A stretch of 64,000 nucleotides of DNA from Brachypodius melanocephalos (taxonomy: Eukaryota; Chordata; Aves; Passeriformes; Pycnonotidae), in assembly GCA_013398615.1 (NCBI GenBank), contig VZSR01000055.1:4201721-4265720 (forward strand), given 5' to 3'. Under the pieces are notes generated by a model. It did no database searches and was not told where the DNA came from. It was given only the letters and a program-made list of their open reading frames with translations. This document shows positions 51,087-64,000 of this stretch, piece after piece (positions within the stretch are counted from its first letter, which is position 1; each line of letters starts with the position of its first letter). Both the position numbers and the translations under genes were made by a program.

Positions 51087-51465
51087 ATACCCCAGAACAT
51101 CATGCTCAGTGTGTTACCTGAAGGGTGTTGGCTGTGAGGGGCTGATCAGTGCTCAGGAATGGGCTGGGCATTGAACAGTGAGAGATGAGCAACAGCGTTG
51201 TACATCACTTGCTTTTCTTAGGTTTTGTCTCTCTTTTTACTTCCAACTGTTCTTCTTATTCTTCATCACCATTATTACTATTATTATTATTATTATATTA
51301 CATTTTACTCTTTTTTTCAATTATTAAACTGCTCTTATCTCAGCCAACAGTGTTTTTTCTTTTTTTCTGATGCTCCTCCTAATTGTGTTTGATACTGTTG
51401 GTACTGAGAGGGTTGAGGCATTGAGTGAGTGGCTGCCTTGTACTTGCAATGCACCCACAATGACA

Positions 51466-53283
51466 CCTAAGAAAGCAAGTGACATACAAAGGATAGAGGA
51501 GGGCTATTAAGGCTACATTTGGGGTTTTCTTTATGCTGGTTAGAGGTAATGTGGTTAGTAATGACTTTAGCTGTCAGCAGATAAGGAAAGTCATCAGTAG
51601 AGCCACAAGCTGTGGGCATATCAAAGCAGAAGCAGCCTTGACTTTCAACTGTGTAAAACGCTCTCAAGCAAATTGATCAGTTTTTCTCCTTTGCTTCTTG
51701 GAGTGGTATCTCATTTGTTTGATAAGTTATCTGCCTGAGAAGTAAAATATTTAATACACTTGGCTTTACTACTGTATTCTGAAAGTGACCATGATGTACA
51801 GAGGAGGAATTTAGCAGAAGTCATATGAAAAAAACCTTCCAGGATGGAACATAAAGGCAACTCAGAAAATGAGGTTAACATTTGGCTGTATTACATGTTT
51901 TCTATTTTAATGCAGAACCTCAAAAATATACCAAAATAAATGCAGCTTCCTAGAAAGCAGAGTTGTTACACTTGTGACAAATATTCCCAGAGATATCTCC
52001 TAGGTTCATATCCATGATGTTAAAATGTTTCTTATCCTCTTTGATTAAATATCCACACAGCCAGTCAGTTTAATGTTTTTGAGCTCTGTAATTCTCTGTT
52101 TCACTTCGTCAGACTGTCACTTCTTCCACTAACTCTTCATTTATAATTTATGGTGTCAAGCACCGAGTTTTCACAGCGTGAACATTTTACAGGTGCTAGG
52201 TCAGGCTGTCAAGCTGAAGTACATACTAATAATCAGTGGCTTTGAAAAATCTTGGTCTCTTTACATACAGTGGAACATCAACATGAAGGCTCAACTGTTT
52301 TTATCAACTAATCAGGTTTGCAATACTTTTAACATTATAAACAAGTAAATATACAGCATCTTGTCACTTACTTGACAGGAAATAAGTTTGACTATCTAAC
52401 CAAATATCAAATTACTTTAAAATATTGGACAGCGTGGAATACCCATCTCTGCTATGCAGAGACTTTGAGTTTTGAATGATATATTTTTAATGCACATTCA
52501 TGGAGATGTAAATTTCAAAGATAACTGAAGAGCATTAAATAGATCTGAGAATGCCATCATTCATGTAGTCAACTGTTGAGTAACTGGGCTCGTATTCCAC
52601 AGTATATAGTTACCCTCCTTTTTCCTTTGGTACTATGAAATAATCTAATTGGACAAAAAAAAGTAAATTTTCTGACTTCACATCAAGAAGTGTAAGTAAA
52701 AAGACTGCTTTTCCATTTGTTTTAAAGGGTTTTTTTCAGATTTTCTGTAGTGCAAGAGGTGATTTAGCCAGGTACAGCATCGCATCAGCAGTCAAGAGCT
52801 GGGAAGGCAGCAGCTCTCTGGGAGTTGGCTCAAAGCACTGCTCCAAAGGGCTACTTGAGACTTAAGTGCCTGTTACACAACCCAGTGATGCAAGAGCCAT
52901 GTCACTGAGGATGGCTGGAGCACTGCCCAGGGACTCTGCAGGCAATGCCAGATATAGACTGTATAACAATACACGCACACTGCCAGTGAAGAAGACAGGA
53001 ACCTTAATGTTTGAATGATTGCCACAAAGGAAATGTTTGAATTAAAAGGTGCTTTATGACATTTTTCTCTGAAACTCTTTTTTTTCCCCTCTTTTGCCAT
53101 TCTGCCTGAAATGTCTGAGCACAGAAAACATGACAAGGGCACAAACAGCACCATGACCGTGGAGATGAGTTACTCTATTAAGGGAAAAATAGGCAATAAT
53201 TTTATTAAAATATTATTTTCTCCTCTCTGAAGACTACAACATAATGCAAATGCTCAGTTTATCTGGGAAGGCTATCCAGCATA
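51466..53283. other. Non-coding DNA, nothing recognised
   Basis: AT-rich intron-like sequence between the LTR and an inverted CR1. No supported genes. Confidence 0.55.
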
Positions 53284-53530
53284 CCACAGAATTATAGAAT
53301 TATAAAATACTTCAGGTCAGAGAGGTCCTCTACAGATTATCTAGTCCAGCTGCATCGACAGGGATATCTTCCACTGTCCCAGAATGCTACAAACCCCATC
53401 CAACCTGGACACTTCCAAGACAGGGCAACAACTCCTCTGGGCAATTTTGTGCCAGACTTTCACCACCCTCACAGTAAAGAATCTCTTCTTTACATCCAAT
53501 CTGAATCTACCCTCTTTCAATTTAAACCAG
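53284..53530 (-). mobile_element. CR1 LINE 3'-end fragment (inverted)
   Basis: The reverse complement carries the ORF2 C-terminal remnant (GRFRLDVKKRFFTVRVVKVW) followed by the 3' UTR. The plus strand starts with degraded inverted 8-mers 'cacagaattatagaattata'. It is in the same orientation as EPHA6. The 79-codon frame here is LINE-derived and truncated. Confidence 0.9.
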
Positions 53531-56500
53531 AGAGGAAGAGAGATGTTATGCTGAAAAGCCCGGCCTCCCCCGCCCCCCAAAAAAAAACCACAATAGAAGG
53601 CAGAACTAGAGTTGAAGGAAAACAGGGACTGGAGAATGCTACAGTCAGGAGAGGGACTGAAAAGTGGTAATGTATTTAGAAGCTGTACAGGAAGACAATG
53701 AACACTGACTGTTAAAAAGAAACATTATTATTCTTTGCACATCAGGAATGAGGCAGGAGTTGGAAAATGGATGCAGCTAACTGGTTTTGCACAGAATTGC
53801 GTCCATTAAAACAAGTTGTCACCACAAGAGTAGCTAGAATCCAAAATATGTCATCAGTAACTGATTAGTGTAAAATTCTAAACCGCTGTAAGCAACTGAT
53901 CTGTGTAAAAATCTAAATCACTGTCTTTTAAAATGCAGCAGTTTACCAGACACACTAAAACTAAGACAACTGAAGTTGTCTTCACTTCTCATGTCAGACT
54001 GCATGGCAGAAGGCTGTCTGCAAGAAGCAAGGTTTCATTTTCATTAATGATAGAGTTATTCTGGAGTAAACAACATCCTTGAGAGACTTAGAATACATTT
54101 AATTGAGACTCTTGGATCTATGAATAGCTTCAAACCAAGCATTTTTTTACCTCATGTGTGGATTTGGCAGGTTTTTTTGCCTATAAAAAGAATTATTGAG
54201 GATTATAAGGAGTGAGACGGAGAAAATCAGAGTTAAAAGAGAATGTTTTATGGTTAAAATTAAGTATATAATTACATCCCTAGTTAAAAGAGCAACTATA
54301 AAGGGGGATAGCATTTGAAATTGAATACAAATTTATCACACAAAGTTCATAAATCCAGACTGAGCCAAAGCTTCCTTTTCTACGAGAGCTAGTGACCACC
54401 ATATCTGAGCAACTGGAAATACTTTCTGCTCTCACTTTCCCACCTGTTCAAAATCATTCTCAGTCTATGAATAGAATATTTTCTCATGGCAGGTTTCTCT
54501 ACACTCTCCATAATGCAATCAATTATTGTTTAGTGCTGTTTCCCACCACCAATAATGAATGCCTTGATCAGAATCTCAGGGTGCTTTTTTGATTGCCCAC
54601 AGTCCCTTCATTTCCAATGCTTGCTCTCAATCAGATCAAGTGATTTAAATCTCATACTTAATTTAAAACAGATGAACGGGGAGTTTAAGATGTTTCATTT
54701 GTGTAAATACCAAATTTATAACAATGAATATTATCTTTTATATTGCTACACAGCTTAATTTATTTCATCTAAGAGCAATAAAACAGAGTAAGCACTGAGC
54801 AATCCTAATAGCCAAGCAGAATCAAATTATGGAAGAAAAAGCTGACATCTGAATTATAATGCATTAAGGTAAAATTACAGGTGAATTTGAGGATAATTTC
54901 ATTCAATTTGACTTCAAGAAAACAGTACTTCTTTCAGCATTAATTCTGAATTATACAAACCAAAAAGTGTTTTGAATCTATAAAAATTATTTATGTTTTC
55001 TTTTAAGAGATAACTAAATTACTGATTGTGTGACAACACCATATTGGCAGTGAACATTTTAGCTTATTGTGTACATTTCATTGCATAAATGTCAGAAATA
55101 TGTCTGGGTTAGGAAACTAAAACAAGCTGTAAGAAGAGTCTTTAACTGCTTTAAATACAGAGCTAAAGATGTGAGCAAGTTCATAAAAGGTATGGTTTTG
55201 AGACAGTCAGATTTAACTGTGCAATTTCTGGAGCAATTCCTCAGAAATAGTCATGAGACTGATCTTATTTATTTTTTCAGTAATGTCCTTGTCCAGGATA
55301 GGCTTGGTCTAATGGATTTTTTTTCATGGAAAAGTTTTAGGCACTGTCAACTCAACTAAAGACTGAAACACTCCAAAGGGGAGGCTATGGGAAGCGAAGG
55401 AATAATTCTTTCCCGGGATATAAGGAAGGAAGGACATTAAATATAAAACATCAGACATTCCAAAGGGAGCCAAGCAGAATTTCTTTTATGAAATGGGAGT
55501 CTAGCAGCAGCCAGAGAAGGTAAGGCACCTGCACATTAACTGCTGACAAGCCAACCAAGGACCAATCCAACATCACGGGAATGAAGGAGACAAAAGTGAC
55601 AGAAACTGTCCAATATTCAGAATGATAAAAATACTATTATTGCACAAAGCACCAGTAAAATCCCACCAGGAAAGCTGTATGTGGTTCTGGCCACCTTTTT
55701 TTTAAAAGAAAGAATGAATTAAACAGGATGAAGAATAAGCAAAGGCAACTGTAACTGTCACAGAGATCAGAAATCTCTTGAGTGAAAGATGAAAACTAGA
55801 CACCAAAATCCAAAAGAAATGTGACTTCTTCTACAATAGTGAGCTGGATAAAAAATGAGAATGGAAAGGTGTTCTTAAGTTTTGAGACAAAGCCAGCACA
55901 AGCATAAGTGAATAAGCACCACTCACTCATTATTTGCTTGTAATTACTGCAGCCCATAAATGGATTTGAATTTCACAGCACTGAAGTTCAGAACAACCTT
56001 CCAACAGGAGCAATGAGGGAACACAGCTTAACTAGTTTGAAGATGAAAATTAATAATTTTCTACAGCATCACTGGAGGCATTTCTTTGTGAGAAAAAAGC
56101 TCTTTCCCAATCCTGCGTTACAGAGCCCCTCAATGCAGTGTAAATAATCTTAGCAGGTATGACTATAATGCAAATACAAATCTTTCTCTCAAGAACAATG
56201 TAAAAATGCTCTCAATGCCAGTAATGTTACAGCAACATATTTTCCTCACATCCATGGAAATGAAGCCACTTCCCGAATGACAAACTGACCCCTCCACTGC
56301 TAATTTTTTTTCCCGTCTTGGAAGCCAAGGGTCACCTCTCCCTCCAACCCATTTGCTTTTGGTTCACAGTAAAAAGAACTTAAATAATAACTGAACATTC
56401 TTCACAGAATTTCAATACAGATCTCTCCAAACTACTGCATTTATCTTCAACGTAAGTGTCCAAAGGGCATAATCCACATTATGGACTAATAGCCTGTAAA

Positions 56501-59500
56501 ACTGCATTTTATGAACTGTAACAGTTTTCAGCAATAAAAATAGACTCAATGGACTCAAGTTGATAACATTTCTTTCCTACCCTACATTGGAATTAATTTT
56601 ATTTTTATATTTTTTAAATTATGTACATTTTTAAAAGCACGAGAGCCTGTTTGGAGTCTACAAATCTCTATGCTTACAGCTATAGATGACATATTGTTAT
56701 ATAAACTCTTTTTTTTACCACCAGACTAGACTCAAAATTTTGTAAATTACAATATTCACGTCAGAAAGTCAAGAAAATGAGATTATTTTTTATCTTCTCT
56801 TCCTTCTTATTTTCTTCCCCTCCTCTCTTTATCAGAAATGTACTGTTCCATCTCACTATCTGAATAAAGGATGGCTCACTGCTATTTTAGCTTTAGTCAT
56901 AAAAATTCATTACTTTAGTGTAATGAAAATCATACTGACGTGCCTCACAACCGCATAAATGTTCTGCTCAAAGAACACTATCTCCATGAAGCTCACCAAA
57001 AAGAACTTTCCTTTATTCATAAAGCATTTCACAGTAAGACTATTTCTTCATTTCTTTCCATAGTTTTCTCTTAGTTTAAATCAGATCAAAAAACTTTTAA
57101 CATATGTCCCATGCAATAAAGACCCCAAAACTCAAATATTCAAAGTAATTTTTTTTTTGTCCATGTTGAATAACTGTGAAGTCAACCAGAGCTACTACCT
57201 GGCAGCTCAAATAATCAGGTAATTTGGACGATGCATTCATTGAATTCGGTGCAATCACATCCCATCTGGAGATAAGAACACCAGATATCAGAAAAAGAAT
57301 CACTTGGGTCAGAGAGAGACTTGAGAACACAAAATTACAGTTAAAGGTAAAATATATTAGTGCAAAAGACTGAGCAGTTCTTCAATTCCTCTTCCCACAG
57401 ACTGAACATCAACTCATTAACTTTCTCCTTTCCTACAGACACTATAGAAAAAAAGCACCTTTAACTAAGTAATGCTTAACTGAAGGGTATTATTTTACAT
57501 AAACCAAACACTGCACCTTTGAATTACAGTGTACCCTTGATTTTATTTACACGGCTGAGTGCAGTTCCAGATGATTCACTTCAGCCATCCTTGTTTGCAA
57601 ATGGACCTACAGTAATTTATCTTTGTGCAGGGAAAAATATCTGGGTATTGGGGGACTTTTTCATTCATTCGTTTATTCCTACTTCTGGAATTTCAGGTGA
57701 ATTACTGGAACCAATTTAACAAGGTGAGTCTCTTACAAAAATGAAGGAATTTCATTTCACCAAGACTGACACATGTAGTTACTAACCACACTGAGGGGTG
57801 GTAAGGAAAACTGTAGGGAACAGTAATGTAAATTATCTGCTAACAGAGTACATTGAAAACTCCTGTTCTGAAGTATCTATACAAGTGAAGAAGATACTTA
57901 GGCCAAACATCCTCACCTGGTTTAAGAATGACATTTTTATCAAAAGGCCACATTTCACACTTACTCAAATAACATGGAAATAATAATACTGACAGCTTGG
58001 GAGAGAAAACAAGGACCAGACCAGGATCTCTGTCAATGCAACCACACCATGATTTAGTGATTTTATCAAAACTCAAAAGCTGTAGGGGTATTGTGGACTG
58101 ATCTAAACACTTAAGCAATTCAGAATTTCATAGAAAAAGAATTAAATAATTTCTGTTCCACATAACACAAACTAGATTACAAACCATCCAACTCTCTAGG
58201 CTGAAGCCTGAACAGTCAGATGAGCTGTATGGTAATTTATCCATTAACCTTTACTCTGTGTGTCCCATGATCCACCTGAACCACAAATGGGACAAATGTA
58301 AATCAAGAAGAACACTGTCTGTTGTGACTATATTTAACATAATGTATGTACAGTTCTAAATGTCAACATCTAATCAAGCCTAATCTATTATTGATCTTTT
58401 TTGTTTTCAAAGTATTCAGCTACGACACAAACTTCCATTAGCTTCTATTTCTTCAGGCACATCTCTCAAGTATAAAATGCACCTGTCAGACTAGAGCTGT
58501 TGAAAATAATTTCCCAATTTGCTTTAAAGTTATGGAAAATTACTAATGCTAAGGCCTCAGGGCATTACTTAAAATCCAAACTACTTGTTATAAAATTTGT
58601 AAGGAAAACTATTAGTGGTAAAGTGAATAGGATAAGCATTACTGGAACTTTTAATGTACTTAGTGATGCTGAAAGGTTGTCATGAGAAAGGAACAGAGCA
58701 GGAAACTCCCTACAGGTGTGACCTCCATTGGCCTCCTCTATGGTTTTGACTATTGTTAATTAACTCATTGAACTTCCAACAGAGTTTTTTGCCTTCTAAA
58801 TATGGAGCTTTAACATGGAGTTTAAACATGGAGCATGCAAGTTTCAAAATTCCTCTGTTGCTTAATGTAAACTACTGGTAAGGTGCAGGTTTTCAGTATC
58901 ATCCAATGCTGACACCCTGAAAGATGGCAGCTCTCTTGCTTTAAGTAATTCAGGTGATTTGGTAGAGAATCGCACTGTCAGTCTAAATAAAGCACCCTCT
59001 GTGGATGATATGTGAAGAGGGAGAGAAAAAAAATGAGGCTTTCAAAATATAGAATTTGCAGGAGGAAAGTTCATATTACCTACATTTTTACACTAATGGG
59101 ATTAGCAACTCCCACACCCAAAAGTCAGGAAAAGCCAGAGCTGAAGCAGTCCCTGCAGCTCAGAATCTCCATCAAAGAGAGATGGGAGTGGGAGTCAAAC
59201 AGCTCCCTGGGCCAGCTGGCCAAGATCCCTGCTGGGAGGTTCAGACCTTGCCCTCAGGAAGGCTGTTCACAGACCAGGTTCAGAAAACGGCAAAAAGGTT
59301 TCAGGTCTTTAATTTGTGTGGTACAAACCTATTTCATCTGCAGTCAGCACTTTGAGAAACTGAGTTTTGATATATCACAGATTTTTAAAAGAGGAAGACA
59401 AGTATTCCTAGCAGAGAACAACTTCGTTATGGACAGGAAGAAAACCGAGTTTCACTGAAGTCTACACTGAAAGCCAAGGTGCTGTATCTACCTCTGCCAC

Positions 59501-62201
59501 CTATATCTGGGCACATCAAAAACTAATTCCTTCGAATTTGCACGGGGTGTCACAGACTGGTCACCTCAACTAAAAGCTTTGGCCTTTAACTCTTCTCCTC
59601 AGATCAGTGCTATAGAGACATGAAGGCTTACTCCAAAGAATACTGCGAAAATAGTAATTTTGAAGAGATCCAACACTGAAAAAAGAACTCTCTATGCAGC
59701 CTAAAGTTTGCCCGGAGTCTTGGATTAAACAACAGTAACAAAACATGCTGGATTCCTTCCAACCACCAGCATTCATCTTTCCACACTAGACCAGAGGCCC
59801 TTTAGATAGTCAGTAGAAAAACTGGAGTATACAATATCATTATATTCATCTGCATCAAGAGGAACCACTAAAATGACAGGGAATGCCACCTGATTTTCTG
59901 GTTGCCTTTTGTAATCCCAGATTTCTTCAAATACAGCTTTTATATGATACATGTCTCCAGCGGACCATTGTTCCTCTGTGCAGTGCACACAATCACTCCT
60001 TTTTCTTTGAGAACACCATCTTAAAAAGGTAAATTCTTACCCTTACCTGGAGATGTGTACGGATATTTCTTAAAGAAGAGAATCTGCTTAACTCTTTCTA
60101 AAATTCTGTGTCTGGAAATCTGGAACTTAATGACTTTTTTACCACATACCAAAATCACAGGGTAAGCATTCCTACAGTTGTCTCAACAGCAACAGAATTT
60201 GGGTTCCCATCGCATCCAATGGAGGCTGAGAAAGGGTTTGGCTGAGAAGCTCTGGTGTGCCACAGCTCTCATCATGTTTCTCCACTCCTAAATGCTAACA
60301 GTATTCACATTTACCTAAATTAAATGGTCCTCTAAAAGATCAAGTCCACTAAACTAAATTATTAAATCTAAAATAACCCCCTAAGCGGGTGTTTCTACTG
60401 AATCATTGTGGCATGGAAGTGTTTAGCAACTTCTGCAATACAAACAAAAGTAATCTACCAGAGACAAAGGTTTTACATTTCCCTTGTTTCCTTTTCAAAG
60501 GTCTTCAGCAAGCTACACACAACGGAGAATAAAGGACTGTGCAATTTTATATGGTCCCACTTTGTTTAGCAGAAACTGCTGAATTCAAACTACACTTTGA
60601 AATATGAATCCTTCATGCAAATGCTTTCCATGCAATCCATTTCCAGCCACAAATACTGGAAGCAGTACAGAAGAAAATGGCTAGGTCCCTTCTGATTTTT
60701 TTAAGTATGTCCAAAACATATTTGAGCAATTCTAAATTTTAGCAAATATTTTTCCTATAAAATTTTATTTTAAATCAGCAAGCGAAATCCACTGAGAAAA
60801 TCAGTCTGGGGACATTGAGAAAGATAACTTCTACCCAGATTAAAATGCTAGTGCATTATCTTATGGAATGCTTTCTAATTTGTTCTTTTATTCCTTTATT
60901 TTAAGCAAGAAGCAACCAGCAGCCAGAGAATACAAATTACAGCAGCAAGTGCACTCTAACCAAGGGTCCCCAGCCAAAACAAATCACTCATTACATGCAT
61001 CAATGATACTGTTTGCTGTATGTGACTTTTCCCCTTTTGTTCTAGGTGCAGAAGCCATTAAGTGGATTGAGGCAGTGGAGCTCCCAGCAAATTCACCTTT
61101 TAACTGTGTTCTCATCGTGTGTGTGCACCTCCACAGGGGCTTGTTACACACAGTGCCTGCTGCCCACCTTCCCTTCTGCACTGAAGTGACACAGCACTGT
61201 TTCAATCTAGACCCTGTGCAATGTCAAAAACATGTTGGCATGAAGGAAAGCTGTGCTACCAATGCAGTTAACAAACACATAGATTAAAATGTTCCCTCTG
61301 GATTGCTGTGTTTATGTCACAGCTTCTCACCTAAGCATTGCTTGTGCTGTCCCACTTCCCCTCATTACTGGGATACTGCTCCTCTTGGAGAAGCTGGCAG
61401 CAAACACCAGACACCTTCCATGAGTGTCTGGGACCCAGACAACTTACAGCAACAAAACTGTCTCTCAGGAGGAAAAAAAAAAAAAATCTATCAGCTTCCT
61501 AGAAATCTACCTAAACACAATCCAGGAATTTCTATTCAGAGACAAAATAAATTTTAATCCTTAGACTGTTCTACAGAACAGAAATGTTATTTTCAGTCTA
61601 ATCTCCTCATGAAATAAGTGGTTTTGAATCTTAGAGACCTGACCCTACTTGACAGTCAAAATAAGTGTCAATACTATTATAGCATTTTTTTAAAATTTAA
61701 TCTTAATTTAAAGATCAAAATACCCCTAACTTTCTTTAAAAACACAGAATAACTATTGATGCTATATATATTTAGAATAGGAACAGATCCATAAAAGAAA
61801 GTAATAGTAGCTGCTGGCTTGAAGGTGGAGGAGTACTATGACCTACTGTAAAACAATTGTTTAAAGAGCAGAAAACTGTTTGTAAAGTATCATAAACTGG
61901 AGGGGAGAAATACCAGTGGTTTATTTGCACAGAGGTTTTTTATTATCTATAAAATTATCTACACCCTCATTAAGACACCTCCATTTATTAAAATTAACAA
62001 ATCTCTAATTATTAATGATTAAGGTATTCAGCACTTTTTTTTTTTCCTACAGGATGACAGAATTTAGTCCAAACACAGGTATCAGTAAGTGAGAGAAATG
62101 CTGACTTCAAGAAGTATTATGTTGTATGGGTGAGAAAAATTAGCAGAACTACTGACTAGGAGAATCTTTATGGGGTTTTGTTTTGAGATTTCTTGGGACA
62201 A
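53531..62201. other. Long non-coding stretch, inferred EPHA6 intron 1
   Basis: About 8.7 kb with no supported gene. It includes a 13-bp tandem at 58802-58840 and several open frames (59012-59458 plus, 148 codons; 60868-61287 plus, 139 codons; minus frames at 57097-57330, 57840-58118 and 59773-59988) that I could not assign to any family. The EPHA6 signal-peptide exon was not found here. Confidence 0.5.
58802..58840 (+). repeat. 13-bp tandem repeat, about 2.5 copies
   Basis: Units ATGGAGCTTTAAC, ATGGAGTTTAAAC and a partial ATGGAGCATGCAA. Confidence 0.75.
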
Positions 62202-62229
62202 TTTTGGGTTTTGGTTTGGTTTGGTTTGG
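62202..62229 (+). repeat. (GGTTT)n short tandem repeat
   Basis: T/G-only stretch with consecutive GGTTT units. Confidence 0.85.
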
Positions 62230-63567
62230 CTTTCTGGATTTTTTAATACAATGGATTAGCCAGCTTCCAATATAGAACGCACAGTTCATTTAAAGCTAAG
62301 ATTGGTCTCTAAGCTTTGCTCTGTACCACATTAAAATTAGTACTGAGGTCACAAATGGCTGCTGGATTAACTGAAGTGACTTCTCCTTAATGATTATCTT
62401 GTACAGACTGGTTCTTAGATGTGGGAATGATCAATAGCTCACCTACACAAAAGGTGTTGCAATATCGATAATGAAAGCATCCTTGGAACTAAAATAAGGA
62501 TAGCTGGAATAAGTGTTAGGAAGACCGAAGGGATTATGAGAAACAAACAAGCTAAAGATAATTTTACTGTTTAATTTTATGGTCCAGAATGAAATCCTGA
62601 AAAAAAAAAAAATCACATTTCTATCATGTGAGAGACATCTTTTCAGCAGTAATTCTCAGTTCTAACACCTTATCATAAAGACTGATATATCATTTACAAG
62701 TTAAAAACCAGCTCCTGAAGGCGTATTGTTTACAACAGATAGTTTTTTATTGACCTCCCCCACATTATAACATGGCTTCTGGAGGTCAGGATAGATTACG
62801 GATAAATAATTTATCCACAGTTGTCTATTTCCATCCATTTTATCATTCCTTCTGTCACAAAGTTCAGCATGTGAAGGGGCATATCAAACACAGGACCAGC
62901 CTCATCTTTGTGTCAATGTCACGTTGGGGAAATCCAAGGATCCTAATGAAACATTCCAGCTAACACACACAGCTGGAGCAGGAATATATTCTAACACAGC
63001 TATGCTATACTGGGATCTAAAAACAATAAAATGCTTCCCATACTGTACATATACATAATTTTCTCAATATCCCTAACCAGTTAAATGAGATTTTTAAACA
63101 TCAGACTTTTCATTAAAAAAAAAAAAAGCCAACAAAATGGATATTGACTTACCGTGTATCTTACTGACAAACACCTTGCTGAACTTTCCAACTTTTCTAA
63201 AATTCTCAAGTGAAAATTTTAACATCAGACAACCTAAACAAACCCTCAAGCAAAGTTAAGATCTAAAAGTATCTATCTGGAAATACAGAGGAGATTTTAA
63301 TAAGAAAAACTCGATTTCCTACATGCTTTTTCCTTCTCTCTTTTTCCTCTGTAAACTTTTTGACCTCCCAGAGGGAATGATATCTGACCAGAGAGTTAAA
63401 CTGGTAAACTTCAGGAAACATTTCAGTTCCTCTGTGGTGTTTTCACTCCTGCAAATTTCATGTCAAAACCCATGAAAACTACTGTATTGATTTGGTTTGA
63501 AACTGTATCTGCTTAAGCTATGCATTTCTTAATATTTAGTATTTCCATCCCAACCATTCTTATTTGT
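62230..63567. other. Non-coding DNA, nothing recognised
   Basis: AT-rich sequence with short A runs near 62600 and 63115. No supported gene. Confidence 0.55.
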
Positions 63568-63675
63568 CAAAAAAAAAAACCCAAAAAAAAAACAAACAAA
63601 AAAAAAAAAAAAACAAAACCCCAAAAAAACCCCCCCAAAAAAACAACCAAAAAACCCAACCAAAAACCAACAAAA
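63568..63675 (+). repeat. A/C-only low-complexity tract (108 bp)
   Basis: Uninterrupted A and C, including CCCC and a longer C run separated by A-runs. It is similar in style to 42351-42490 and in the same orientation. Frames on both strands (lysine-rich plus, phenylalanine/glycine-rich minus) are composition artefacts. Confidence 0.92.
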
Positions 63676-64000
63676 TATCCAGACAGCCCTCAGTACTGCC
63701 AAATATAACACCTGGAATGTATCCTGAACCATTCATTGCAAATCTGTTCATTTCATGGCATATAGATCGAGGCTCTTGGATAACAAATCATTTCATGCAT
63801 ATCTACAACTGCAGAGGTTCCCAAGTCTTCACTATAGCACACAAGTCCATATGGATGTGGGATTTTACACGTGGGTAAAAATACTGGTAGAAGTTTCTTA
63901 AGAACTTGAAACTAAAATACGATTTTGCTCATGATTTTATCTCCATGCTGAAAAGGGAACAGTACGCATTTACTGCAAAGGCTTTGTTTATTTAACTTTC
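63676..64000. other. Non-coding DNA at window end
   Basis: Nothing recognised in this last stretch; the inferred EPHA6 intron 1 presumably continues past the window. Confidence 0.5.

Larger units (their letters stand above)
50829..51465 (+). mobile_element. Avian endogenous retrovirus LTR (apparently solo), interrupted by an assembly gap
   Basis: Begins TGTCCTGGTTTGGGCTAGGA and continues with 'agtgcagtgctgtgttttga', then, after the gap, 'agctgggagggagcacagcc' and 'aagggatattccata', the order seen in a common avian ERV LTR family. Further on are an ATT microsatellite, ATTAAA (possible poly-A signal) at about 51324, and an end near ...AATGACA. No gag/pol/env-like sequence adjoins it, so it looks like a solo LTR. 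I could not find a convincing target-site duplication, so the ends are approximate. The ERV class (ERVL or ERVK) is not determined. It is antisense to EPHA6. Confidence 0.82.

Noticed and set aside
59012..59458. A 148-codon plus-strand frame in a GC-richer patch
   Set aside because: Lysine/arginine-rich start and no domain; the GC-richer patch may be an old repeat. Not supported as a gene.
57097..59988. Three minus-strand frames (57097-57330, 57840-58118, 59773-59988) considered as exons of one gene or as EPHA6 exon 1
   Set aside because: None encodes a signal peptide followed by an Eph-like start, no common family was recognised, and splice borders were not convincing.
60868..61287. A 139-codon plus-strand frame
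   Set aside because: No recognisable domain or supporting context, and an equally open antisense frame overlaps it.

Overview
This window looks like nuclear DNA from a bird, probably a songbird or other neoavian. It is AT-rich, and its recognisable repeats are truncated CR1 LINEs with the avian 3' end (imperfect ATTCTRTG 8-mers) plus one avian endogenous-retrovirus LTR. There is no bacterial-type gene packing, no rRNA, tRNA or CRISPR, and nearly all open frames are short and interrupted.

The only protein-coding segment I can support is a 65-bp exon on the minus strand at 40716-40780. It has a strong acceptor (polypyrimidine tract then CAG), a consensus GTAAGT donor, and encodes the start of an Eph-receptor ligand-binding domain. 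The residues (TTTALGELGWKTFPLNG) match my recollection of EPHA6 rather than other EphA paralogues. Eph genes have a short exon 2 of this length between a signal-peptide exon and a large exon 3. I see neither neighbour here, so the window is read as one small exon inside very long introns: intron 1 at 40781-64000 and intron 2 at 1-40715, with transcription running from high to low coordinates.

Intron 2 side (1-40715): a CR1 tail at 2.4 kb, a 100-N gap at 3.8 kb flanked by a duplicated 31-mer, a CR1 tail at 11.6 kb, a 41-bp poly-A at 14.6 kb, a poly-G run ending in a 56-N gap at 16.25 kb, an inverted CR1 fragment at 21.9 kb, a degenerate 42-bp-period minisatellite at 31.0 kb, a T/G-rich tract at 34.2 kb, and three same-strand CR1 pieces at 35.4-39.1 kb. 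Intron 1 side (40781-64000): a CTCF-like motif about 650 bp from exon 2, an A/C-only tract at 42.4 kb, an LTR interrupted by a 100-N gap at 50.8-51.5 kb, an inverted CR1 piece at 53.3 kb, and a second A/C tract at 63.6 kb.

No multi-gene system is present. The items most worth a second look are the 31-kb minisatellite, the isolated exon with its possible CTCF site, the sequence around the assembly gaps, and the strand-asymmetric A/C and T/G tracts. Repeat and gene assignments rest on recognition by eye, not on searches.
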